From Patiria pectinifera (lineage: Eukaryota; Echinodermata; Asteroidea; Valvatida; Asterinidae), in contig CM057150.1 in NCBI GenBank assembly GCA_029964075.1, forward strand, positions 5,433,717-5,497,716: DNA of 64,000 nucleotides. Direction: 5' to 3'. A program made the translations under genes and the position numbers. Below, in pieces: positions 52,712-62,742 of the stretch. Positions within the stretch are counted from its first letter, which is position 1, and every line of letters starts with the position of its first letter. Below the pieces are notes generated by a model. The model was not told where the DNA came from. It worked only from the letters and a program-made list of their open reading frames with translations, and made no database searches.

Positions 52712-53283
52712 ACCCCCCCCCCCCGCGGGCCCCGCCCTGCAAACAGGACGCTGGGAAGGGCTGACGAATTTACGCTCTGATTGGATAGATTTTGCGTGAC
52801 CTGTGACCTGTCAGTCATCACGACCACGACCCTGCTAAGTTTGAAACGGCCGTTTAAGACTGAGTCATTCATCAGTCTCTTATTCCCATTCATAAGGGCG
52901 GCGCCCTTTTAGGTTGAAGCATAATAATGTAGGAAAAGTGTCAAACTTATCTGTTTTGTAAATTTTCAACTCCCGTCAGTTGCTCAGGCTCCGTTTCGGA
53001 TTCACGTAAAGGGTCGAAATGCCAATCACTCAACGCTCAAAATTTGTCCACATGGTCCGCAATGAAAAAGAATTCACATCCCGTATGGTGTGTTTGCATT
53101 TCTATGGCAAACTTTTCGGATAGTATTTGCGCGCATTGGCTAACCGCGGTCTACAGCTGCAGCCAGATGCTTTATACATAGGTCATGATAAATTACCCAG
53201 AATACCACCCCTACTTCCTTCACAAGATTCTGTGAAGCTCATCTGCCCTTCCCAGCGCCCTGTTTGCAGGGGGGGGGGGGTAC
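52712..53283. mobile_element. CCCTGCAAACAGG-ended foldback element
   Basis: CCCTGCAAACAGGACGCTGG with GAAGGGC at the left pairs with GCCCTTCCCAGCGCCCTGTT then TGCAGGGG at the right. It lies 155 bp from the previous element, and both share a CCC...CAGG...GGAAGG layout, so they may be related. Confidence 0.7.
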
Positions 53284-53284
53284 G

Positions 53285-54429
53285 AGCATGCATGGGTACG
53301 AGCGAAGCCTAAAACCCCCAGAATAAACAGAGGCGTAGCAAGCGGAGGGGGGGGGGGGGTAAGGGGATCCCCCAATATTGCGATTATCTTCAGCCATGAT
53401 GTATGCACTTGTAAGGAAGAAGAAGAATATTCTGTAAAAGACTGCCCTTCCAATCAAGTGCCCTTTTCACCAGCGTTTAACCCCCCCTCCCCAATATTTC
53501 TTTAAAAGTGCCTTTTTTTTAACAAGTTTTTTTTTAACAAGTGCCACTTTTTTTTTAAACAAGTGCACTTTTCATGAGCTTAATTGTGCTTAAAAATCTC
53601 ATTGACTCCTTTGTACAAAGAAATCAATGAGATTTTTAATACATTCAAATACACGTACAATTCACATTTTTTTCATGTCATGATTTAACACGTTTTAAAA
53701 AACATCAAGGTAAGTTTAAAACATTGGGTGCGTGTTGGTTACGGGTCCCATGTCTCTTGTGGTCTGGTCCGAGTTGATCTAAGCCCGAGTTGGGCTGGGG
53801 CCGACTTGGTCTTCCTGGGTCCGAGTTGAGAAGGTCCGGACTCCGGACCGGGTTGACTCGAAGCCTTCCAAAAAACCAGCAAGCCTCGAGAAGTGCACCA
53901 GTCTAATTATCTTTGGCACTTGTGGTCAACAATAGTCTGTTACCCAGAGCCTAGCTTAATTTCCATGTTTTTCGTGTTGGTTTTATGCGGGTACCGTGTA
54001 CACGGTGTGTGAGGATCGAAACACCGACCGTCGTGTGCAATCATTGGTGAATAACAATGTAATTCAATGCTTTGTGTGTTTTGGTAATAGTTGCGCTTAA
54101 ATACGATGGTCATGATGGTGTAGCCATCAGCTTGTAATCCCTAACTTTGTTGAACACACATCTGCACATGAACGAAGTGGCTATCGTTACGGCAGTCGTT
54201 GTTTAGCGCCCTCTACGATACTTTATTGATACGCACGCAGGTATATAATTATTTGTTTCCCCACGTTTTAGTCATGGAGGAAGGAATTAACAGGAGTTCG
54301 AACGACCATAGGATCAAAGGTTCAGGGTTCGTTGCCGCGGTCGTAAAAACAGCAGCAGTCCAGATCGGATAAACACCCGCGAGCGCTATCAGTAAATCAA
54401 TTAGCGGTCGCGACCGCAGCCCGGACACT
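53285..54429. other. No gene seen
   Basis: Begins with poly-G and poly-T low-complexity sequence (53345-53560), then a palindrome AATCTCATTGACTCCTTTGT with its inverse at about 53595-53640. It was searched for a left transposon end of the PHD/transposase pair and none was recognised. Confidence 0.4.
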
Positions 54430-54488
54430 CGCCGCAAAGCATTATGGGATTGCCACGCATGCGTACTGCGCCCGCGCCATGTTGTAAA
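54430..54488 (+). promoter_or_regulatory. Promoter-like motif cluster before the PHD gene
   Basis: Three motifs known from TATA-less animal promoters follow one another. GCATTATGGGATTG at 54439-54452 is close to a reversed ZNF143/Staf site. CGCATGCGTACTGCGC at 54456-54471 is close to an NRF1 site. AAAATGGCGGC at 54486-54496 is close to the YY1/short-leader initiation element and contains the preferred start codon. Motif identity is by eye, and use as a promoter is inferred. Confidence 0.5.
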
Positions 54489-56720
54489 ATGGCGGCGTAC
54501 GGTAAGGACGATTTTGTTACGGGCTCCGATTTGAGCGATTTAAGCGACGTTTCTGACGAAGAATTCGATGAAAATGAGGTGGCAGAACTCGACTACGAGT
54601 CCGAAGATGACGGTCGGCAGTATTGTGTGTGTGGGGAGCCTTCAACCATGGAGATGATCGCGTGCGATGATGATCAGTGCACCATTGTGTGGTGGCATTA
54701 TAGCTGCGCCGGAGTTTGTGCCGATACAATCCCAGACACCTGGGTTTGTAGTCGCTGCCTCCCTGGAACGACTGAAGAAATAGGTAGGCCTACGTGGTAA
54801 AAGTATAGCTAAGAAAATAAACAGAAGAAAAAAAAACTTCAGTGATGTTGGTCAACATGAAAAATTGTGACATGTATTTTTATTTTGGCTAAAAATAATT
54901 CCTTCTTTCGCTGTCGTTAGTGTCAGTTATTGTTAATATTTTTTATATTTATGCCCACTTGAATACTTGCCAAGCACCACAGTTCAATAAAAAAAAAGTT
55001 TGAAAGATATAGATATGCAATTTCATTAACAAAGATGGATGTAGGCCTATAATTTAGTTGGAACCATTTTATTTTACAGAGCATCTCATCCAACATGTCT
55101 CCAAGACTTATTTGTTAAAAAAACTTTTCCACACAGATTCATCTTCTGGTCCTGATCCTACAGTTTCAAGACCACCTCGTTCTCGGAAAACCAGACAGAA
55201 ACCAAAGAAGACATCTGAGACTACAGATGCAGTGACCTCGGACGCACAGCCATCTGCCAAAAAAGACAAAAAAGCTCGAAAGCCTCCAAAGCCTGGTAAG
55301 TAGTTATAATTCATACTTCATGTCTTAACATTTAACAGAAATGCATGTTTTGAATACATGTATGTGTTTGGGGCATTTGTATCTCCAAAACACTATGTAC
55401 ATCATGTACATACATGAACATAAAATCTCGATAAGGCAAATCTCAATGGAACGAGCTCAAAATTTGAGTTAAGCAGAAATTTGAGTTAAGAGAAGTTTTA
55501 TCATTGTTATATTTCTGAAGGGAATATATTCTTTGTTTGGCTTAACAGGAGTTTTAAGTTATCAGAGTTTGACTTATTGAGATTTCATGATATTTAAATA
55601 ATTAAAGTTTTAAAATCCACAATCCTCCTGCCATGTTTAATCCTATGTATGCACAATGTAATAATATAATTTTTCAATCATTTTGTTTGCAATAGCTGTA
55701 GAACGTCCCGAGGCAAAGTTCCGTGAAGTTGATGCACTTCAGAAAGCCAACCATTACTTCACGTCTGGACTACAGCAGCTGCAGCAGCACCCAATCTGCC
55801 TTGGAGTCTACCCCACCGCAGTCTGCATGCTGAGTCTAGTCGCGAGCTTGATGGCCAAGACCAACACCGAAGCATTGCAAGATTTCTACGCGGCTACAGT
55901 TAGCGGATTGTGGTTGGTCATAACAGCCGGAGATTCTAAGTATCTTAAACCAGAAGGCTATGAGATTCTTTGGCGAGCCTTTCACAAGTATAGACTGGAG
56001 GTAAACGATAAGTGGACAGAACTTTTGCAAGCCATGGGACTGTACAGAGAGGGGCAGCATGTCCACCTTGTTTGCCAATTTCTATTGCAGGCAGTTTTAC
56101 AGGCTATCATTGAAGATAGGAATAAACAAGATAAACCCATTGATAACCCAGCTGAAACAAAGTCTGAGAATTTAAGTCCTCAGGAGGAACAGGTTTTGAG
56201 ATATGTATCTGGATATATTCCATTTTCTCTGTTCAAAAACTTAAATAAACAAAAAAATGACACTGCTATGACATACTGTAAGTTCCTTAAATCCTGGAAA
56301 GTAGACTGTAGTGATGAAACTGCTAGGACATTTCTCCAATACACAAACGACTGGATTGATAAACAAAATCGTGGTGGGTTATTTCGTGTGTCTGATGGCG
56401 TGTATTTATTGTTCCGAGCCATGGAGCAGGAGACATGCAAGTATTTGACCAAGAATAATCTAAAAACATTTCAAGGATGTGATATTCAGAGCACGCTTTT
56501 GAACAATATTAAAGGTAGTCATCGAGTACAAACCTACTGGTGTAGTCTAACACAAGGAAAGATAACAGGGGACACTTCAACAAACTTACTGAACATGACT
56601 GTGAAGAAGTGGATTAAAATCAGAGCAAAAGCTTTCATCAATGTGTATTTAAACTTGAAGAAAGCAACACATGGAAATGTTGGGAAAAAAGCAGAAAAAG
56701 CTCTGCGTAAGGATCTGTAA
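54489..56720 (+). CDS. PHD-finger protein, three exons, partner of the adjacent transposase
   Basis: Three exons join in frame: 54489-54783, 55080-55295 and 55696-56720. Both introns are GT-AG and phase 1, and the split codons rebuild Glu99 and Ala171. The product is 511 residues. Residues 1-43 are strongly acidic. Residues 45-90 form a Cys4-His-Cys3 PHD finger (CVC, CDDDQC, WWHYSC, CSRC). It resembles ING PHD fingers and keeps the Tyr, Met and Trp positions that form their H3K4me3 cage, so methyl-histone binding in the nucleus is inferred. Residues 120-170 are a basic, Ser/Lys-rich linker. Residues 171-511 are a largely helical domain I do not recognise, with a VLRYVSGY motif at 337-344 reminiscent of the YxAGY motif in some transposase C-termini. 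An in-frame ATG at 54444 is also possible. I prefer 54489 because it sits in an AAAATGGCGGC context and promoter-like motifs lie between the two ATGs. It converges on the transposase gene. Confidence 0.88.
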
Positions 56721-56872
56721 ATTCTGATACATATACATCGTACTTTGCAAGTAAATCAAGTGTCTGGATTCCATGTCTCAATTGTAATTGTAAGCATGCT
56801 ACCCAACAAGCTGATACACCAGTTCACAAAATGCATTACTATATTCTCAGCGGCTTTTTGTTATCATTTAGT

Positions 56873-57034
56873 ATTAAAGGGAATTAGATGTACAAGTAGC
56901 GATACTCGTTGAAAGTTATACAGATATGCAATAACATTTCAATGTTGACAGCTGACAGCTTCGAAGTACAAGTGCTGTACATATTCATTGTTAATGTAAT
57001 TGTATCATTAATACAGTACATGTATACTAATAAA
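56873..57034 (+). promoter_or_regulatory. Candidate polyadenylation signals of the PHD gene
   Basis: ATTAAA at 56873-56878 and AATAAA at 57029-57034 are the first two poly(A)-signal-like hexamers after the stop codon at 56720. Either would give a 3' untranslated region of about 160-330 bases, ending well before the convergent transposase stop at 58160. Confidence 0.45.
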
Positions 57035-58159
57035 GGTTTGATCGCAAACATGCCTTTGTAGATGCAATGTGACATATTTTTTTCCTCCTTTAATATGCCC
57101 TGTACTTAATACCCAAATTATTATTACATCTGTACAATGTATTTTGAATGGTGCTTCTGTACATTTTCGATCCTTTTCATTGCAGCGGCCATCGTGTAAC
57201 TGCTTTTTCCCAAACAGAGATTCACGCAATACAGTGTATGAACATTTAAACTCACTGAATTAAACAAACACTAACAGCAAGGTATCATTTGATTTATAAA
57301 TGTCTCTATTTTGTTAAATCAACCTTTGGAATGTTCGCTTTCTATCAGTAGTACAAGAAGAAATGTCAAGATTCTAATCACTTTTTCCCCTGTGATAACA
57401 CATGGGAATGAAAACTGTATAGCTATATATTACAATACTTTGAATTCATATACATGACAGACTTCGTACAATCCCTCATGTCTCAGATGACACTCCCATG
57501 TTACTCCAACCGATATTTACAAATGTATAGTTTTGTAGAGTAACCATGCCAATGAAACAATTTATGAAAATTAAATCCATGTTGTACAAACTGTGGCAGA
57601 AAGTGATGCATTAAAAAGGAATATGAATTGAAGGATCCTCTTAATTAAATTCTGCGTGTCAGTTATTTTACAGGTTTACTGCAACCACTTATGATATGAC
57701 TCCTAAAAAACTCAATGAGGAATGGCAATTTTTGGGGGTTCATCATAATTGGCATACACTACACAAGAAAGCTGAACATTTTAGGATTATTGGAAGCATA
57801 CGTTAAAGTCGAAAGAATCAAAATGAGCATCAAACCACTGTTGTTTGACGGAATCAGATGTTGAATCTTGCAGTCCTTGCACTGTATTTTTTTTACCCAA
57901 TGTGAGAAACATTTGGTCTCTATATCATGCATGATATAAAACATTATTTTGGGAAAGAATGTTGCAACCTGGCGCCACTTTTTTCTTAAAACATCATCTC
58001 AATAATGGTTAGTCATTATGAAAATGTTGCAAAGCCATGAATCTGGGGCCGAGAAAACTTTCCAATATTGTAAGGAAATACACAATTTCTTTTTGTAACC
58101 CTCCATACACTTTGTACACAACCGCTGAAGTGGCATCTGGATACTACATTCTTTCCTTA
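57035..58159. other. Gap between the convergent genes
   Basis: AT-rich sequence holding the presumed 3' ends of both genes. I see no open frame with domain character. No clean AATAAA for the minus-strand transcript was found close to its stop. Confidence 0.5.
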
Positions 58160-61100
58160 CTATCTCCGAGGAAGAGGTGTGCTATCAAGAGCAGCCTTAT
58201 CATCTGCACCCTGTACTTTGCAGTTGCCTCTCTTGGATGCTTTGATGCAGCTAGATGCTACATACAGGGCCTGCATGTTATGACCAAACTGCTCCACCGT
58301 CGGATTATCGCTACAGCCACCTGTGCCACGCTGCTTGCTAAAATACTGCTCTAAAGGATCCTGATTAAATTTCTCGCTGAGAAGAAACTTAACACCAGGA
58401 ATCTTTAACAGCAGCCTCCCCATCTCGACAAATGAATGCACTGAAACAGAAAATCCAAAAAAGGGATTTGTGTTAAACTTTGAAGAGCCAACTGTCGTGT
58501 ACACATGTATGCATACACTGTACAAACAATGTCAAGACAAACTCCTTAGGTACAGCAATTCCTTCCTCCATGGGTACAGCATGCATGGAGGAAGGAATTC
58601 CTTCCTCCCTGGTTACAGCAAACAAAAACCTTGGTCCCGACTGTGTATTTACATGTCATCGTGTCAGTGCAACAAAGGTTGTATCTCGACGTCCATTTAC
58701 TTTGTGTGCACATCCGGGTTATATTAAGCAAGATACAACCTTGTGACATTATTAAACTGGAGTTTCGTGTAAGTGCAATTTTAGAGATATGACCTTGTTG
58801 CAGAGATGACTTTAAAACAAAAAGGGAAATGATTCAAGCAAACCATTGCTCCCAGATTTCGTAAAATAAAACAAGACTGTGACATTCTACATTGAAGTTT
58901 TACAGTTACAATTAACTGCATTCATTGGAAATATAGTTCACAATGTATATGGTATTAAACACACACACACACACACAGGATGGATTGATGGCAGTTTTTG
59001 GTACCGTTTCTAAAACACTGTTGATCTAACCTGTTATTCTCATCCCCTTGAGAGTTTCCTTGCTGAGGATCATCTTCGCCTTGGCTGTCTTATCCAGGGC
59101 TGGGTGTGACTCGACTTCAGCCTCCCATTCATCAAGGAAACCAAGAAAGTCGTGCATCAGCCACTGTTAACAAAAAATGAAATCATCTGAAAATTATAAA
59201 TGTAATACCAAATCACTGTGGTAATACAAGACAGTTAAAGTAACACAACAATTGGCATTCATTGAGACATCTTCTACTTACATCAAATCTTTTATCCTCA
59301 GCACTGATGTAAGGTTCCAAGTTGGGCTTCCTGAGACGAGCGCAATCGTAGGCATTGGAGACATTCAGGCAGTCAAAGAAGTCATCAATGTACCTGATGA
59401 ATTTGATGGTGGACTCCAGACCAACCTTGCCTGCCTTCATCTGTGCATCAAGAGTGTTGGCAACCGTGGAGCTCATAACCTAAAAAAGAATTAGAATGAT
59501 TATACTTCCTGTTTCACTGTCTGTACACACTGGAACTGTAGGTTGTGACGGTACATTTGCCACCTTAGCATAAACAATGTTGCCACCAGTGGGCCAACAG
59601 ACTTCAACGCTGCAACTGTTTTCTTAATTTCTAAAACAAAAAAATCCCAATAGATTTTGATGACCGCTTTGCTTTGTAAAAATTTGCAACTTCAGAATTT
59701 ATGACCTTCTGGGGTTCCCATGTTTTGAGTGCTTTTAAAAGGGGGATTTTTAAGCATGTGTTCAATCATGCAATAACTTAAATCATTTTTTTTGCACCAG
59801 TACGGAGATTAATTGGTAAAATCAAAACCATGTCAAACTAAAAGCTTACCTGTGCAGCCATGTACACCCGCATTCTGAGGGACGGAGTTAGGTGCAGATG
59901 TTCATAGGTTATCTTGTGCAGGCGACGGAGACCCGGTGAGTGGCGATCCAAGCCGACATCCCACTCATACAACTGAAGGAGTTGCGTCCACTTGATGTCT
60001 TGCTTATGGTACTATGAAAGAAATACACAACACAGCCCACAAAATAAATAGATGTACTTAATAGCGCAAATATCACTTAGGTGTTTGCATCAATTTCAAA
60101 CAATTCTATGGACGACAGAGAGCATTCTGAATTCGATTTTGTAAACATTTCTCAGAAATTTATAGTTTCTTTTTAATTATAACCTTTTTGATGCATGTGG
60201 GGACTACTGTATGATTAGATAATTTTAGCATCCCATACCCAAGCACTCCTTAAAATAGATTTCTGTTTAGATTTTTTTGTGTATTTTCTTGCGGTTAATA
60301 TACAAAATATGAAAGACAAAATAAATCAAACATGAAACTCACGCAGAGTGTCCTTGTCTGCCGATTGTATCCTGAGTTTTCGAAGTTGTTCCTTGTAGTT
60401 TTCAGTAGATGGGGAACATCACACAGGAAAAAGATTTTCCGGTTTGGGTCAAAGGGATTCGGAGTGCAATACGTTGGAACACTTGTCTCAGAACTCTCTC
60501 CGTGTAGCCGATAGAATTTCCTATTTGGAGAGGCTCCATCGGACACCAAAGCCCGAACCTTCAGCCCAGCTGTTTCTAACCACAAAACAGCTTCCCACAT
60601 GCACGGGTACAACTGGTCGCCTGTGATGCCGGTAGTTGGGAAATACGCCACTGGAGCACGTAAAGAACTGAAAATGCCCCTCACCATCAGAACCATGACA
60701 TGAGTTGCTATAGGTGGCTCCTCGTCTCCTCTGCACCTCCTTTCAAAAGCAGCAATCTCGTTGGCCACACTCCCCAAATCAGTGAAACCCATGATTTTCC
60801 CAGACCGCACAGAGAAGGCCAAGCCTGCCTTCACCTTCATCTCATCAAATAGAAGAGACACATTGCGTTCGAACTCAGGAACGGTCTCCAGATGCCAGTC
60901 CTGATAAATCCTAGCAAGCATAGAGGCATTAAACCCTGTAGTGAGGCTGGCAAAATGGCTGTATGAATGCAGCGTGCTCGGGTGGGGTAGCTTAATAAAG
61001 CCTGAATCACGAAGAAGACCATACCCTGCTGAGGACTTGCTCTGAAGGGCAATGCACCATCTGATAATGGCAGGATGCCATCGCATCTGTTTGCCCTTCA

Positions 61101-62160
61101 GAGCCGACTCCTTTTGCTGTTCCCATAACAGCCTTGCTGGGGAGCTCAACCCAAGGATTTTCTTCATCTCGTCATCACAATCACCTACTGTCGCTGATAA
61201 CTGCTTATGCTGAATTCCATCAACTGCCACATTCTCCTTTTCCAGCATGGAGGCTACTTTGTCCTTCAAGGCTAGACTTCGCCGTTTCAGGTTTCTCCTT
61301 TCGGTCTGCAGAAGAGACACTTTCTGTTGAAGCTGTTGATTTGTCAAGTTCTTGTTTGGAATTGTTGAATCGACGGACACATCCTTGAACAACTTTCCTT
61401 TCTCCCGACTTGCAAGGACCATCAAGTCACTCCGATGAATCCTGCACACATCACACCGGGGCCTATTACTAAGAAGGAGACATTTGATGTGTCTAATTGT
61501 TCCCTGACAGTAGATGTCGTTTGCTGTAATCCTGATTGGCATCTGACCTTCTGCCCCCTTCCTTGCCTCCACAACGCCATGAAGATCATTGTTTCCCTCA
61601 CAAACAAATAGTGAAGACAACTTCCGCAGCATATCCTGGAAATCTTCCACACTCAGAACCCTTGGGTGCCCACAACAGACGGGAAGGTCCCCTTGTGCAA
61701 CAATACCAGCTACAATCAAACGCCACGTACAGTCATCAAATACTGTAAAAAACACAGAGGGCATACCCTCACCATCCATCTTCATGACTTGAAGACGACT
61801 ATCTGTCAACCATGTGTTGAGGCCTGCACTTCGAGCTGCTTCCTCCCATTCAACTTTCGCCAACGTGGTCGATTGTGAAGAGATCCCTTCACCCCTTGGA
61901 AAATTAGAAACTTGGATGTTGAGGGAGGCCTTCTTCTTTTTCTTTGTTGCATCCCACCATCTCCGCAACTTCATCTCGCATGGTCGACAAATGTAGGGTG
62001 GATGAATCCCAGTGACATCTTCTTCTACGTTGATGTTCAGGCCAGCTCGAATAATTTTCGAAACATCCTCCTTCCGTGTAGGATTTCGATGTGATTCCGA
62101 ACGCCTCAAAACCCCACATAATCTACACAAGTCTTGCAACTCTGGACCTGACATCTGCAT
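58160..62160 (-). CDS. P-element/THAP9-type transposase with RAG1-N-terminus-like zinc module, five exons
   Basis: The exons, in transcription order, are 62160-60343, 60011-59850, 59479-59282, 59163-59031 and 58440-58160. All introns are GT-AG, the phases match (0,0,0,1), and the product is 863 residues. Residues 11-62 hold CRLCG, then IHP, then CxxC; a second CDVC pair lies at 236-239. Together these resemble the N-terminal zinc region of RAG1. Residues 270-310 are a leucine-rich coiled coil. Residues 344-402 match the helical region preceding the P-element RNase H fold (WHPAIIRWC, LPHPSTL). The likely catalytic residues are Asp439 (LLFDEM), Asp541 (VSDGASPN) and Glu801 (QDPLEQYF). The intervening CDVPHLLKTTRNN and MRVYMAAQVMSS segments match P-element/THAP9 insertion-domain signatures. 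The expected role is cut-and-paste DNA cleavage and joining. An acceptor-like tract ending GCATGCAG lies just before an ATG at 62154, so a further 5' exon is possible. No frameshift or stop interrupts the model. Confidence 0.9.
58554..58605. repeat. Hairpin in the last transposase intron
   Basis: AATTCCTTCCTCCATG is followed a few bases later by CATGGAGGAAGGAATT, and then by another partial copy of the first arm. It lies in the intron between transposase exons four and five. Confidence 0.6.
58957..58978. repeat. (CA)n microsatellite
   Basis: About nine CA dinucleotides, in the same intron as the hairpin, roughly 50 bases from the donor of exon four. Confidence 0.9.
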
Positions 62161-62742
62161 GCAATAAATAGACAGAAAATAATAGAAAACAAAATTGGAT
62201 CAATGCTTCTCAGTGCAGTATTCTAACATTTGCTTGGAAAGTGGAAATGCTTTAAAGCAAAATTGCACGTCTTTACAAAAAAAAATACATAAAATAATAA
62301 TCACATTCCTTTTAACTATATTTTAAATCTTAAAATGAACCACAAAAAAATTATGTTTAGAGAAAAAAGTTAACTGAAATGTCACAATTAAGAAGAAAAA
62401 AAAAATAAACGTATGTAATTAATGATTGAACATGCTGAACTTGAAGTACAAGTTCCGATAAAAAAATGGTGTAAATGGTGAAAGTGTTGATTTGTAGTTA
62501 AAAAATTAAAGAGACTTAACAATCAGACAATGATGTGCATTGGCCCTAAAAAAAAGCTAAGAGTAAGAATAAAAAAAAAAAAAATAAGTAATGAAGTGAA
62601 ATATAGTTCTGTAACCATTTACTTAACCAAATATTTTTTTTAAAATCCCTATCCAAAATAAAAAAGATTTCAGTAATTAACGTTAATAAGAATTATTCAA
62701 AACATTTGAAATAATAATTGTTGCCATTATCAATCATGATTA
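62161..62742. other. AT-rich upstream region of the transposase
   Basis: Homopolymer-rich AT sequence between the transposase start and the palindromic element. It must hold the minus-strand promoter or a 5' untranslated exon. I see no coding sequence or clear core-promoter motif. Confidence 0.4.

Larger units (their letters stand above)
54489..62160. mobile_element. Candidate two-gene transposon or domesticated transposon locus (limits unknown)
   Basis: The PHD gene and the transposase gene are tail-to-tail, with about 1.4 kb between their stop codons, and no other gene lies within several tens of kilobases on the left side. The transposase is intact, so the pair may be one mobile unit. I compared 53.3-54.5 kb with 62.1-62.8 kb and saw no shared inverted repeat, so the span given is only that of the coding parts. 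Housekeeping-like motifs before the PHD gene would also fit a domesticated locus. Confidence 0.45.

Noticed and set aside
54111-54117. CATGATG, as at the ends of Drosophila P elements
   Set aside because: No inverted partner was found on the far side of the transposase, and a 7-bp match is expected by chance.
54444-54446. Upstream ATG as the start of the PHD protein
   Set aside because: It is in frame and possible, but it lies inside a ZNF143-like motif and before an NRF1-like motif. The ATG at 54489 is in a better known initiation context.
55836-56452. Minus-strand frames of 80-90 codons opposite PHD exon three
   Set aside because: They are antisense shadows of a well supported exon.
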